Assembly (NCBI GenBank): GCA_963668585.1
Contig: OY764869.1
Coordinates: forward strand, 62,001-126,000
From: Bin87 sp963668585
Lineage (GTDB): Bacteria; Chloroflexota; Dehalococcoidia; Lucifugimonadales; UBA3495
DNA length: 64,000 nt
Reading direction: 5' to 3'
The notes under the pieces: generated by a model
Told to the model about the DNA's origin: nothing
The model's database searches: none
Seen by the model: the letters and a program-made list of their open reading frames with translations, nothing else
Program-made: the position numbers and the translations under genes
Shown here: positions 32,318 to 40,945 of the stretch, in pieces
Layout of the letters: the number at the start of each line of letters is the position of its first letter
Numbering within the stretch: the stretch's first letter is position 1

Positions 32318-33082
32318 ATGGCTACTGAGGAAATAATCACCTTCGACGATCTGATGGCTCTGCTGGAACGCAACCCGGAATATCGGGAACGGTTGCGACA
32401 GCAGATATTGGGCGAAGAAATCCGACGGCTTCCGGCGGAAGTGCGGTCTCTGAACGAGACGGGCCAATCTCACACCGTCATGTTGGAAGGAATTCTCAGC
32501 ACGTTGGAAACCCACGGCCGGATGCTGGAAAGCCAGAGCCGCATGCTGGAGGCACACAGCCGGGTCCTGGAAAGACACAGCCGCACGTTGGACCGACATG
32601 AAGGACATTTGTCACGCTTGATCGGCAACGAAGCGGAGCAGAGATTCCGGCGGAACGCCGCAGGATATTTCGGCAGAATGATGCGCCGCATTCGGGTGAC
32701 CGACAGGTTCATACTCGCCGATTTGATCGACGATGCGCTGGACGCGGGCACGCTGACCGAAGGTGACCAGCGTTCTCTCCTGGCCCTTGAACTGGCATTG
32801 CAGGGTATGAACCGTGAAACCCGCCAGCCCATGCGCATGGCCGTAGAGGTGTCGTCCAGCATCGGTGAACGGGACATCATGCGGGCTGCCGACCGGGCGA
32901 CCCTGCTTCAAAAACTGACGGGCCAACCCACCCTGGCTGTCGTCGCCGGCTATGCTATCTCCGCCTCATACCGCCAACTCGCCGAGGACAAGGGGGTATC
33001 GGTAACCATAGTTGCGCCTCCCGACGCGGGCGAACCGGAAGAGGATGACTCGGGGGCCACCACCAGTGTTCCGACCGCCTGA
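32318..33082 (+). CDS. Coiled-coil protein with C-terminal PD-(D/E)XK-like domain (DUF3782-like)
   Basis: A 254-residue protein. Residues about 50-100 contain five or six 7-residue repeats of the form L-E-x-H-S-R-M (L-E-S-Q-S-R-M, L-E-A-H-S-R-V, L-E-R-H-S-R-T), predicted to form a coiled coil. Residues about 165-235 resemble the nuclease-like fold of DUF3782 proteins, ending in a Rossmann-like T-L-A-V-V-A-G-Y-A-I-S-A...G-V-S-V-T-I-V. At the catalytic strand, A-V-E-V-S stands where E-x-K would be, so the lysine is missing and activity is doubtful. No upstream ribosome site is obvious. Function unknown. Confidence 0.65.
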   Translation: MATEEIITFDDLMALLERNPEYRERLRQQILGEEIRRLPAEVRSLNETGQSHTVMLEGILSTLETHGRMLESQSRMLEAHSRVLERHSRTLDRHEGHLSRLIGNEAEQRFRRNAAGYFGRMMRRIRVTDRFILADLIDDALDAGTLTEGDQRSLLALELALQGMNRETRQPMRMAVEVSSSIGERDIMRAADRATLLQKLTGQPTLAVVAGYAISASYRQLAEDKGVSVTIVAPPDAGEPEEDDSGATTSVPTA

Positions 33083-33417
33083 CCATCAGCGACGGTCTCC
33101 CGCGCAGTTTCAGCGTGCGACGAACGGGACCACCGAACCAGGCCCATTCGATTATTGACGATAGTTGACGTAGTCCGCTCATCCTGTGTTGACCACAGTT
33201 CACGTAGTTCGCTCATCCTTCGACAGGGTCAGGACGAGCGGATGGTGGGCAGGGGACCGTTCCGGCAACGGCAACCGCCTTTCGCCAGGATTGATAATCG
33301 AACGGCCCCGGCCGCCGAACGGTTGCCCCTTTCGCTGATACCGTGATAGCGTAGCCCCGCGACGCCGCGCACACGCGCCCGGCGCCGCTTTTACCACAGC
33401 CAACCGGAGGGAACGAT
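33083..33417. other. Intergenic region with hairpin repeats and a dispersed 42-bp repeat
   Basis: No gene. It contains the dispersed repeat unit at 33145-33243 and, at its end, a GGAGG ribosome site for the thiolase gene. Nothing else is recognised. Confidence 0.6.
33145..33243. repeat. Dispersed repeat: 42-bp unit, diverged second unit and inverted hairpin core
   Basis: Positions 33145-33186 match 60760-60801 with one mismatch in 42 bases. A diverged second unit follows (TTGACCACAGTTCACGTAGT...). It carries the 17-bp core CCTTCGACAGGGTCAGG (33217-33233), which is the reverse complement, with one change, of the core at 60798-60814, although both are flanked by TCAT and ACG in the same orientation. 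Confidence 0.75.
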
Positions 33418-34647
33418 ATGGCAGGTAATCCACGGGACAAATACTGCATCGTAGGCGTCGGCGAAACCGAATACAGCCGCGCCTCGGGCCGCACCACCCG
33501 CGCCATGGGGGCAGAGGCCATCCGCAACGCGATGAACGACGCCGGCCTTTCGCCCGACCAGGTTGACGGTATGCTCAGCTACCACGGCGGCGACTCCACC
33601 CCGTCCACGTCCATTCAGTACGACCTGGGCATCCGTCCCAACTTCTACATGGACTGCTCCGGCGGCGGTTCCTCCACCGAGGCGTTGGTCGGCCTCGCCA
33701 TCGGCGCGATCGAAGCCGGCATGTGCGACGTGGTTGCCATCTTCCGCTCCATGAACGGTTACTCCAACATCCGCATCGGCGGCACCGGCGCCCGCGCCTC
33801 CGCTCCCATCGGCGGCATGGACCTGATGAAGCGCCCCTACGGCCTGATCAGCGCGGTGCAGCAGTTCTCGTACACGTTCACCCGCCACATGGCCGAATAC
33901 GGGGTGAAGAGCGAGGATCTGGCGGCCATCAAGGTCGCCCACTCCAACCACGCCTCCAACAACCCCAAGGCGCTGATGAAGCACCGCGTCACCGTTGACG
34001 ACGTGATGAACTCCCGCTGGATCATCCGGCCGGTGGCGCACCTTCTCGACTGCTGCCTCGAAACCGACAACGCCACCTGCGTCATCGTCACCTCCGCCGA
34101 CCGCGCCCGGGACCTCAAGCACAAGCCCATCTACATCAAGGGCGTGCAGGGTCGCGGCACCAAGCCCGGCGGCGATTTCCACTACCAGCACGGCCCCATC
34201 ACCCGCGTCGCCGGGCACTACGTCGGCCCGCGCGTATTCGATTTGGCCGGCGTCAAGCACGAGGACGTTGACATCACCGGATGCTACGACGCCTTCACCT
34301 ACACCGTCATGCTGCAGTTCGAGGATTACGGCTGGTGCAAGAAGGGCGAGGGCAAGGACTACGTCACCAGCGGCATCATCAACCTGGGCGGCAAGCGACC
34401 CAACAACCTCAGCGGAGGCCACCTCTGCGAGGGCTACACCCACGGGATGAACATGGTCATCGAAAACGTGCGGCAACTGCGCGGCACCGTTGACGACTAC
34501 TGCCCCGGCGCCGCCGAAGGCGATCACACCTACGATTACAGCGAGGGCGGCTGCCGCCAGGTACAGGACGCCAAGATCAGCATGAACATGGGATGGGGCA
34601 CCCCCGCCGTCGGCAGTTCCCTCATCATGGGCAACGTCCTCAGCTAG
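33418..34647 (+). CDS. Thiolase-like (SCP2-type) acyl-CoA acetyltransferase
   Basis: A 409-residue thiolase-fold protein of the lipid-transfer/SCP2-thiolase type. It starts Y-C-I-V-G-V-G-E-T-E-Y-S-R, has the catalytic Cys80 in Y-M-D-C-S-G-G-G-S-S, and a C-terminal N-L-S-G-G-H-L-C-E-G-Y-T-H-G motif that supplies the His. It is followed by a DUF35 Zn-ribbon/OB protein, the classic pairing for these thiolases in side-chain beta-oxidation or HMG-CoA-type condensation. GGAGG lies 7 nt before the ATG. The substrate is unknown; steroid or branched acyl-CoA degradation is plausible. Confidence 0.88.
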   Translation: MAGNPRDKYCIVGVGETEYSRASGRTTRAMGAEAIRNAMNDAGLSPDQVDGMLSYHGGDSTPSTSIQYDLGIRPNFYMDCSGGGSSTEALVGLAIGAIEAGMCDVVAIFRSMNGYSNIRIGGTGARASAPIGGMDLMKRPYGLISAVQQFSYTFTRHMAEYGVKSEDLAAIKVAHSNHASNNPKALMKHRVTVDDVMNSRWIIRPVAHLLDCCLETDNATCVIVTSADRARDLKHKPIYIKGVQGRGTKPGGDFHYQHGPITRVAGHYVGPRVFDLAGVKHEDVDITGCYDAFTYTVMLQFEDYGWCKKGEGKDYVTSGIINLGGKRPNNLSGGHLCEGYTHGMNMVIENVRQLRGTVDDYCPGAAEGDHTYDYSEGGCRQVQDAKISMNMGWGTPAVGSSLIMGNVLS

Positions 34648-34687
34648 ACGCCCCCACTTATCTCGTAGTTCCTGCTTTTACCCCGTC

Positions 34688-34707
34688 ATTCCTGCACAGG
34701 CAGGAAT
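34688..34707. repeat. Small hairpin repeat (ATTCCTGC/GCAGGAAT)
   Basis: An 8-bp stem with the loop ACAG lies between the thiolase and DUF35 genes, embedded in GTCATTCCTG...CAGGAATCC. This type of short intergenic hairpin is common in many bacterial genomes. It could tune expression of the downstream gene. Confidence 0.55.
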
Positions 34708-34725
34708 CCAGACCGGAGATCTAAC

Positions 34726-35238
34726 ATGCCAAACTACAACTACCGGGGCATCACCCTCAGCGTCCCCGACAACGATTCAGAGTACAAGGGCTACTTCGAC
34801 GCCGCCGGCGAGGGTCGGCTGGTGGTCAAGAAGTGCGTCGATTGCGGCCTGCTGCGCGGCGAGCCGGGGCCAGGATGCCCGTGGTGCACGTCCATCAACT
34901 GGGAGTGGCAGCAGGTGTCGGGCAAGGGCACCATCTACTCCTACCAGGTGGTGGCCCACACCGTGATCCCCAGTTTCCGCGACCTGACGCCCTTCGCCAT
35001 CGTGCTGGTGGAATTGGACGAACAGCGCGGCCATCCCGACGAACACGACGGCCTGCGCATCACCGGCAACCTGGTGGACGCCAACTTCGACATGGAGAAG
35101 GAGGAGAACGTCGGCATCGGCAAGCGCGTCGAGGTGGCATTCCAGCCCGTCGAGGAAGGCTTCATGCTCCCCCAATGGCGCCTCATCGACGAACCCGACC
35201 AGGGCTTCACCTGGTCCCACGAGGCGCCGCAGGGCTGA
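34726..35238 (+). CDS. DUF35 Zn-ribbon/OB-fold acyl-CoA-associated protein
   Basis: A 170-residue protein. The rubredoxin-like zinc ribbon is C-V-D-C, ten residues, then C-P-W-C (about 37-54). It is followed by an OB-fold that starts G-K-G-T-I-Y-S-Y-Q-V-V near 67 and contains P-F-A-I-V-L-V-E-L-D. DUF35 proteins bind acyl-CoA and channel substrate to the partner thiolase. GGAG lies upstream of the ATG. It is 78 nt from the thiolase gene on the same strand. Confidence 0.88.
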   Translation: MPNYNYRGITLSVPDNDSEYKGYFDAAGEGRLVVKKCVDCGLLRGEPGPGCPWCTSINWEWQQVSGKGTIYSYQVVAHTVIPSFRDLTPFAIVLVELDEQRGHPDEHDGLRITGNLVDANFDMEKEENVGIGKRVEVAFQPVEEGFMLPQWRLIDEPDQGFTWSHEAPQG

Positions 35239-35260
35239 CCGACTGCAAACCGTTGAGATG

Positions 35261-35290
35261 CGTGGGGGCCAATGATCATTGGCCCCCACG
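35261..35290. repeat. Perfect 30-bp palindrome (repeat family, copy 6)
   Basis: Two 15-bp arms with no loop: CGTGGGGGCCAATGA then its exact reverse complement. It lies between the convergent ends of the DUF35 gene (35238) and the MBL hydrolase gene (35303), 22 and 12 bp away. The centre AATGATCATT is shared with copy 4 at 12657. Confidence 0.85.
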
Positions 35291-35302
35291 CTTCAATTTG
35301 GA

Positions 35303-36001
35303 TCAGCGGTGTGCCTCCGGCGCATTCAGCGATGCGCTCGCCGGCTCAAACAGCCAAACCTCGGTCTGTGCCGGCAATCTTGCCGCGTCAAAATCCATCC
35401 GGTCGGATTCCAGCCGGCGCACCGCCTTTTGACGCGCCAGCCACCCCTCCGGCGGCAGCAAGTCGCAATCCGACGACATCAACCCGGGTATCGCGTAGTG
35501 CATCGGAATCACCACCCGCGGGCGCAATCGCTCCACCAGCGAGTCCACCTGCTCGTAGTTCAGCAGGTGTTTGGAGTCATCCACCGTCACCATCAGCACA
35601 TCAATATCGCCGACGGCCTCCGCCACATCCTCCGGCCACTCCGAGCGGTTGTCGCCGATGTGCAGGAACCTCAGGCCGCCCGCCTCCAGCCGGAACATCA
35701 CGTTGGGAAAATCGACCAGCCGGGCCGCTCCCGAGTGCCAATCTCCCACCCCGCGAATCTGCAAGTCGCCCGCCGAAAAATCGCCCGGCATCCGCAGAAT
35801 CGACGCGGCCTCGGGCAGACGATCAACGGCGTCGTGGTCGAAGTGCGCGTGGGTGATCAGCCCCAGGTCGCAGCGCACCTCGGGGAACAGCCGCGTGAAC
35901 CAGTAGCGCCCCTCCTGATTCCGATACGGGTCCGCCACAACGGTCACGCCTCCCTCCGTTTCCCAGCGAAAGGCGCAGTGCCCGAAGTATGTCAGCCTCA
36001 T
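35303..36001 (-). CDS. MBL-fold metallohydrolase (UlaG-like)
   Basis: A 232-residue metallo-beta-lactamase fold protein. The metal motif is T-H-A-H-F-D-H-D near residue 50, a second ligand region is H-I-G-D-N near 112, and P-M-H-Y-A-I-P near 165 gives the late His. The opening M-R-L-T-Y-F-G-H-C-A-F matches the UlaG/YtkL-like 'MBL fold metal-dependent hydrolase' class. GGAG lies 9 nt before the ATG. The substrate is unknown. Confidence 0.85.
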   Translation of the reverse strand: MRLTYFGHCAFRWETEGGVTVVADPYRNQEGRYWFTRLFPEVRCDLGLITHAHFDHDAVDRLPEAASILRMPGDFSAGDLQIRGVGDWHSGAARLVDFPNVMFRLEAGGLRFLHIGDNRSEWPEDVAEAVGDIDVLMVTVDDSKHLLNYEQVDSLVERLRPRVVIPMHYAIPGLMSSDCDLLPPEGWLARQKAVRRLESDRMDFDAARLPAQTEVWLFEPASASLNAPEAHR

Positions 36002-36069
36002 GTCGTTGCTCTCCGGCCGTCGGTGATGGCAACGGCAGTCCTGTCAAAAATACGTCGCGAAAACGCAGG

Positions 36070-36486
36070 CTACGCGGCTGTCCGCCACATCTCGTAGCCG
36101 ATTTCCTTGCTAATCAGGCCGGCGCGCATCTCGAAGATATGCACCAGCCGCATCTCAACGTGCGTCCCCGGCGACAACGGCAGGTAGCCCTCGCCGGTGA
36201 GGCGGAAGCGCACCACGCTGTCATCCACCACCCGGTCTTCGGTGGCGAACCGTTGCAGCGTCTCGAACTCCACGTCCTCCATCTTGGCGAACATCTCGGT
36301 GTAGTTGTCGGCCACGGCGCGCTTGCCCTCGAAACGCAGTCCCCGCGCCGGCGCCTCCCACACCACGTCGTCGGTGTAGAGATCCAGCGCGGCCTCCACC
36401 TCGTTGGTGGCCTCCGAGTGGAAGTGCGCCTCCACGGCGGCCAGGTTGGCGGCGATGATGTCCGGGTTGGCAGTAGCAGAGGACAT
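36070..36486 (-). CDS. SnoaL/NTF2-like domain protein
   Basis: A 138-residue cone-shaped alpha+beta protein: A-N-L-A-A-V-E-A-H-F-H-S, then A-L-D-L-Y-T-D-D-V-V-W-E-A-P, and later V-V-R-F-R-L-T-G-E-G, typical of SnoaL-like polyketide cyclase/NTF2 domains. Such proteins act as isomerases, cyclases or binding modules. I start at the ATG at 36486 with AGGAG 9 nt upstream; an in-frame ATG 18 nt earlier is possible. It is divergent from the acetamidase gene. Confidence 0.8.
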   Translation of the reverse strand: MSSATANPDIIAANLAAVEAHFHSEATNEVEAALDLYTDDVVWEAPARGLRFEGKRAVADNYTEMFAKMEDVEFETLQRFATEDRVVDDSVVRFRLTGEGYLPLSPGTHVEMRLVHIFEMRAGLISKEIGYEMWRTAA

Positions 36487-36591
36487 GGCGTCAACTCCTC
36501 TCATCAGTTGCGTTTCTTGACACGTATGGGGGGCGCGGTTAGCATCCCGGCAAACACCACCACGGCGCAGCCGGCGGCAGGGAGGGCAACC

Positions 36592-37701
36592 ATGCAGAGC
36601 ATCACCATCGACCGCAGCAAGCCCCTTCGCGACGAGTCTAACACAGGGCATAACCGCTGGCATCCGGACATCCCGCCGGTGGTAGAGGTTGACGAAGGCG
36701 AGGAGGTGGTCATGGAAACCCGCGACGCCTTCGACGGCCAGATGCACCCCGGCGTCACCGAGGCGGATTTCGGCGGCATGGACGCCGGCGTGATCCATCC
36801 CCTCACCGGCCCGGTGGCCGTGAAAGGGGCGGAGCCGGGCGATCTGCTGGAGATTGAGTTCGTTGACATCCAGCCGCAGCCCTACGCCTTCAGCGTCATC
36901 TTCCCAGGCTTCGGGTTCCTGCGCGACGTCTTCACCGACCCGTTCATGGTGCATTGGAACATCGCCGACGGCTACGCCACATCCGACCAGATACCCGGCG
37001 TCCGGATCCCCGGCGCGTCGTTCATGGGGGTCTCCGGCGTCGCGCCGTCCCACGCCCAGCTTGAGGCATGGACGCGCCGCGAGGCCGAACTCGCGGAACG
37101 TGGCGGCGTGGCCCTCCCGCCGGACGTCGGCGGCGCGGTTCCCATCGCCGGGGTCGGCGCGACCCACGGCCTCCGCACGCTGCCGCCCCGCGAGAACGGG
37201 GGCAACTTCGACGTGAAGCAACTCTCCACCGGCTCCAAACTGATGCTTCCCGTGGCCGTTGACGGCGCGCTGTTCTCAACCGGCGACGGGCACTTCGCCC
37301 AGGGCGACGGCGAAGTGTGCGTGACCGCCGTGGAGATGGGGGCCACCTGCACCGTGCGGTTCCGCGTGCTGAAGGGCGAGGCGGAGCGGCACAACATCCG
37401 CTGGCCGCGGTTCAGCCGGGAAGACTACTACATCGCGCCCGAGTGGGCCGCGCCGCGCCGCTTCGTCGCCACCATGGGGATGCCCGTGGCCGACGACGGC
37501 TCCAACGACGGCGAGAACGTGACGCTGGCCTGTCGCAATGCCATCCTGAACATGATCGACCTGCTTCAGGAGCGCGGTTTCACCCGCAACCAGGCCTACG
37601 TCATCTGCAGCGTAGGCGTGGACCTCAAGGTCAGCAACGTGGTGGACGTGCCGAACTACACCGTGTCCGCGTTTTTGCCGGAGGATTTGTTTGTGGGGTA
37701 G
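36592..37701 (+). CDS. Acetamidase/formamidase family protein
   Basis: A 369-residue protein. Its beta-sandwich family signs are H-P-L-T-G-P-V-A-V-K-G-A-E-P-G-D-L-L near residue 64, P-G-F-G-F-L near 101, G-N-F-D-V-K-Q near 204, D-G-A-L-F-S-T-G-D-G-H-F-A-Q-G-D-G-E-V near 225, and Y-V-I-C-S-V-G-V-D-L near 337. It hydrolyses short amides such as formamide or acetamide to ammonia and acid. GGGAGG precedes the ATG at 36592; the longer frame upstream is chance. Together with the amidase at 4874 and the HyuA/DUF917 pair it supports amide use. Confidence 0.9.
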   Translation: MQSITIDRSKPLRDESNTGHNRWHPDIPPVVEVDEGEEVVMETRDAFDGQMHPGVTEADFGGMDAGVIHPLTGPVAVKGAEPGDLLEIEFVDIQPQPYAFSVIFPGFGFLRDVFTDPFMVHWNIADGYATSDQIPGVRIPGASFMGVSGVAPSHAQLEAWTRREAELAERGGVALPPDVGGAVPIAGVGATHGLRTLPPRENGGNFDVKQLSTGSKLMLPVAVDGALFSTGDGHFAQGDGEVCVTAVEMGATCTVRFRVLKGEAERHNIRWPRFSREDYYIAPEWAAPRRFVATMGMPVADDGSNDGENVTLACRNAILNMIDLLQERGFTRNQAYVICSVGVDLKVSNVVDVPNYTVSAFLPEDLFVG

Positions 37702-37761
37702 GCGCTGCGGGAACGAAAACTGGGGTGTGCAGCCTGTTTCGGCTGCACACCATTTCGCAGG

Positions 37762-39075
37762 TTAGATCACCCCGCCCTCCGCCAGGAGCAGCATCTGCCC
37801 GTTGGTGAGGCCCAGTTCGCCCTGCAGGATCTCGGCGTTGTGCTCGCCGATCAGCGGCGCCCGCCGGCTGATCCGCCACGGCGAACCGTTGAACAGCGCC
37901 GCCGGTCCGGGATAGGTGAAACTGCGGCCCAACTCGGGATGCTCCACTTCCTTGAAGAACTCGCGGTCCTGCAGGTGGTCGTCGCCGACCAGTTCGTCCA
38001 TGCTGCGGATGGCTCCCCACGGGAAGTCCCGCTCCTGCCCGCCGTGGAATGAGTCCATCAGCGTCGAGTTCATGAAGAAGTTCTTCATAACCTGCACGAT
38101 GTGGTCGTTCTCGGAGGCGATCACCTCGGGGTCCTGGTACCGCTCGTCGGTCAGGTCCTCGGCCATGCCGGACTGGTCGAACCAGTCGGCCAGCAGCTTG
38201 AGACGCGCCGGCGTCAGGTTGGTGCCCGAACGGGTGGTGTTGAGCCAACCGCCGTCGCCGGTGGGGAACTGGATGGCCGGCGACATATCCGGCGCGGCGT
38301 GCCGGCCGGTGTGCCGCTGCACCACCTCGCCGGTGGACAGGTAGATGGCGATGGCGCCCTCGGTGGTCAGCGCGCACGCCTCGTGGATCGACGCGTCGAT
38401 GTACTGCCCCTCGCCGCACAGGAAGCGGTAGTACAAGGCCGCCATGATGCCGATGTAGGCGTAGTGCGCGCCGATGTGCCACGAGTTCCCGCCGCCGGGC
38501 GCAATGGGCGGGGGGTTCGCCACGTCGATGTCGTCGTAGCCCGACGAGGCCATCTGACCACCGCCGGCCATCTGCGTTATGTCGCTGCTGACGTAGTCGC
38601 GCCACGGCCCGGTCTGCCCGTAGGGCGTCAGCGAGCACATGATCAGACCGGGGTTTTCAGCGGACAGCGTCTCGTAGCCCAGGCCCAGCGATTCCAGATA
38701 CCCGGGCTTGCGGCTCTCCAGCACGATGTCGGCGGATGCCGCCAGCCGTTTGAGAATGTCCTGGCCGTGCGTCGTCTCCAGATCCAGCGTGATGCCGCGC
38801 TTGGAGGTGTTGTAGTGCCAGAAGGACAGGCTGCGCTCACGGTGCGGAATGTCGTCCATGAAGGGGCCGAAACTCCGGCAGGCTTCGCCGCCCGGCGGCT
38901 CTATCTTGATGAGGTCCGCGCCGTTGTCGGCCATCAACTTGCCGCAGAACTGGCCCTTTTCGTCGCAGATTTCCAGTACGCGGAGGCCTTCCAGGGCTCC
39001 GGGCAGACTCAGGTCGGCGGGACGCGCCCCGCCAATATCCACGCCGTCCTGTTGGTTCCCGTTGGCGGATGTCAT
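37762..39075 (-). CDS. Class III CoA-transferase (CaiB/BaiF), subunit apparently lacking the catalytic Asp
   Basis: A 437-residue protein with the family core: L-E-G-L-R-V-L-E-I-C, G-A-D-L-I-K-I-E-P-P-G-G, W-H-Y-N-T-S-K-R-G-I-T-L-D-L and G-E-G-Q-Y-I-D-A-S. At the position of the catalytic aspartate it reads S-W-H-I-G-A-H-Y-A-Y-I-G rather than an Asp-containing D-x-x-G segment. Its ATG overlaps the stop of the preceding CoA-transferase gene by 4 nt, suggesting a heteromeric enzyme in which only the other subunit forms the aspartyl-CoA anhydride, as in BbsE/BbsF. Confidence 0.85.
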   Translation of the reverse strand: MTSANGNQQDGVDIGGARPADLSLPGALEGLRVLEICDEKGQFCGKLMADNGADLIKIEPPGGEACRSFGPFMDDIPHRERSLSFWHYNTSKRGITLDLETTHGQDILKRLAASADIVLESRKPGYLESLGLGYETLSAENPGLIMCSLTPYGQTGPWRDYVSSDITQMAGGGQMASSGYDDIDVANPPPIAPGGGNSWHIGAHYAYIGIMAALYYRFLCGEGQYIDASIHEACALTTEGAIAIYLSTGEVVQRHTGRHAAPDMSPAIQFPTGDGGWLNTTRSGTNLTPARLKLLADWFDQSGMAEDLTDERYQDPEVIASENDHIVQVMKNFFMNSTLMDSFHGGQERDFPWGAIRSMDELVGDDHLQDREFFKEVEHPELGRSFTYPGPAALFNGSPWRISRRAPLIGEHNAEILQGELGLTNGQMLLLAEGGVI

Positions 39076-40397
39076 CGCAGGGCCTCCTCGATGTAGGGGT
39101 AGCGGTCCATGGTGGTCGGCCAGAAGACGCCGTTCTCATACCCGTTGAGCAGGTCGTCGTGGGATACGCCCAGCAGGTCCTCAAGAATCTCGCGGTTGTG
39201 CTGCCCGATCATCGGTGGCGGGTTGGCGATGCGAGCCGGCGACTTGGACATCTTGAACGGGGCGTTCTGGAACTTCCACGGCCCAAGCATCGGGTGATCC
39301 ATGGGCACGTACATATCGCGGTGCCGCAGTTGCGGGTCGTTGTCCACCCGGTCCTGGCTGCTCTGCACCGCCATCGCGCGGATGCCCACGGCCTGGCACT
39401 TCTCCGTAAGTTCGTACTTGCCCATCGTTTTGGTCCACGCTTCGATGCGCTCGTCCATCTCCTGCTGGTGTTCCAGGCGTCCGTCGATGGTGTTGAAGCG
39501 ATCGTCGGCCCAGTCCGGGTGGCCCATAGTCTTGACCAGCGTCTGCCATTCCCCGTCGTTGAGGCAGGCGATGACGGCCCAGTCGTTGTAGCCGCCGGGC
39601 GAGGTGCGATACGCGTTGTGCGGCGCGGCGATGGGTCCGCGGTAGTTGTTCATCACCTCTGCGCCCGGCCAAACCGTGCGGTTCCCGGGCGGGAACCCCT
39701 CGCGGCGCGCCTTGCGTCCGTTGACCGTCTTGTCCAGCAGCGCCGGCCCGGTCAGGGTGATGCCCGTAATCATCTGCGACAGGTCAACGTGCTGCCCCTT
39801 GCCGGTGGCCGAGCGGTGACGCAAAGCCGTCAGCGCGCTGATCGCTCCGTACATCCCGCCGGTGTCGTCAAGATACGACCAGCCCCAGCCGGCCGGCGGC
39901 GCATCCGGCAGCCCCGACAGGTGCGTCAGGCCGCTGAGCGCCTGCGCGGCGGGACCCATGGTGCCGTACCAGTGGTGGCGTCCGGTGTGCCCGAAGCCGG
40001 CCATGGACACGTAGATTATGTCGGGCCGGATTTCCCTGAGCTGTTCGTAGCCCAGGCCCCAGCGCTGCATGATGCGGCTGCTGAAGTTCTCGATGACCAC
40101 GTCGGACACGGAGATCAGCCGCTTGACCAGTTCCAGGCCCTCGTCGGTGCGGGTGTTCACGCTGATGCCGCGCTTGTTGGCGTTGGTGTCGGCGAACTGA
40201 CCCGTCGAGTTCGGGCCGGGCTCCACCCCCGGCGGCACTGTGAACCGGTTCTGGCGCAACGTGTCCAGGTTCAGCGGCCACTCGACCTTGACGACTTCTG
40301 CGCCCAGGGTGCCCAGCCAGCGGGCCGCCCACGGCCCGGCGCGCACCCAGGTGAAGTCGACGACGCGTATGCCTTTCAAAGGTGTCGGCAGGGGCAT
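39072..40397 (-). CDS. Class III CoA-transferase (CaiB/BaiF), likely catalytic subunit
   Basis: A 441-residue protein starting L-K-G-I-R-V-V-D-F-T-W-V-R-A-G-P-W. The family segments are G-A-E-V-V-K-V-E-W, N-A-N-K-R-G-I-S-V-N, N-F-S-S-R-I-M-Q-R-W-G-L and G-K-G-Q-H-V-D-L-S. The expected catalytic Asp is present in S-Y-L-D-D-T-G-G-M-Y-G-A. GGGAGG lies 8 nt before the ATG. It is the first gene of a two-gene operon. It moves CoA between carboxylic acids, probably to activate a dicarboxylate or aromatic succinate; the true substrate is unknown. Confidence 0.9.
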   Translation of the reverse strand: MPLPTPLKGIRVVDFTWVRAGPWAARWLGTLGAEVVKVEWPLNLDTLRQNRFTVPPGVEPGPNSTGQFADTNANKRGISVNTRTDEGLELVKRLISVSDVVIENFSSRIMQRWGLGYEQLREIRPDIIYVSMAGFGHTGRHHWYGTMGPAAQALSGLTHLSGLPDAPPAGWGWSYLDDTGGMYGAISALTALRHRSATGKGQHVDLSQMITGITLTGPALLDKTVNGRKARREGFPPGNRTVWPGAEVMNNYRGPIAAPHNAYRTSPGGYNDWAVIACLNDGEWQTLVKTMGHPDWADDRFNTIDGRLEHQQEMDERIEAWTKTMGKYELTEKCQAVGIRAMAVQSSQDRVDNDPQLRHRDMYVPMDHPMLGPWKFQNAPFKMSKSPARIANPPPMIGQHNREILEDLLGVSHDDLLNGYENGVFWPTTMDRYPYIEEALR

Positions 40398-40945
40398 CAG
40401 TAAGCCTCCCGTGGGGTGTCAAAACCCCGAATATCAGTTGTTGGCGCAAGTTTAGGGCAAGACACGACGATGGGCAACCTCACCCCGCACCGCTCGCCCC
40501 CAGTCAACCCGCCATGGTGAGCCCCGCCTCCGCTCACGGTGAGCCTGTCGAACCACGAGCGGACGGCGCTGGGAGACCCGTCAATAGCACCTCAAATGTC
40601 CGTGCGCAGACAATCGAACCACCCTGAAACCGCCTTCCTACCCTCACGCGTACTCAGTCATACGAAACGTCAGCATCAGGATTTGCGGGATTTTCTGACG
40701 TGTCCCCGCCGTCAAACCGGGCACGCGTGAGTCCTCGCCTCCGCTTGACCCAAAACATCGCTCCTTCCTATACTCGACGCCTGGATTGAGGCGGCGTTGG
40801 TTGTCCCTGCGCACATTCCCAACTGCCACCTTGCGTTTGGAGTGCGTGCGTCGCCCGGGACGCACAGATGATGGCACGGACTCAACCCGTCTTGCGCGGA
40901 CTCCGCAAGACACGACACCTACGTTAATCAGGGGATGGGTAAAGT
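40398..40945. other. Intergenic region with one hairpin repeat
   Basis: No gene supported. It contains a member of the GAGCCTGTCGA hairpin family at 40529-40566. Short frames on either strand lack ribosome sites. The promoters of the CoA-transferase operon and of the membrane protein gene presumably lie here but cannot be placed. Confidence 0.55.
40529..40566. repeat. Hairpin repeat with GGTGAGCCTGTCGAACC core
   Basis: The core at 40538-40554 is the GAGCCTGTCGA sequence with ends GGT/ACC, where the copy at 60798 has CCT/AGG. Both ends changed together so that the stem still pairs. The flank CACGAGCGGACGG also matches the other copies. Confidence 0.6.

Noticed and set aside
32440..32620. Short periodic repeats suggesting a CRISPR-like array
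   Set aside because: The 21-nt period reflects heptad repeats in a coiled-coil protein and stays in frame; no spacers.
35989..36591. In-frame upstream extension of the acetamidase/formamidase gene
   Set aside because: The extension is antisense to the NTF2-like gene, has no family similarity, and the true ATG at 36592 has GGGAGG upstream.
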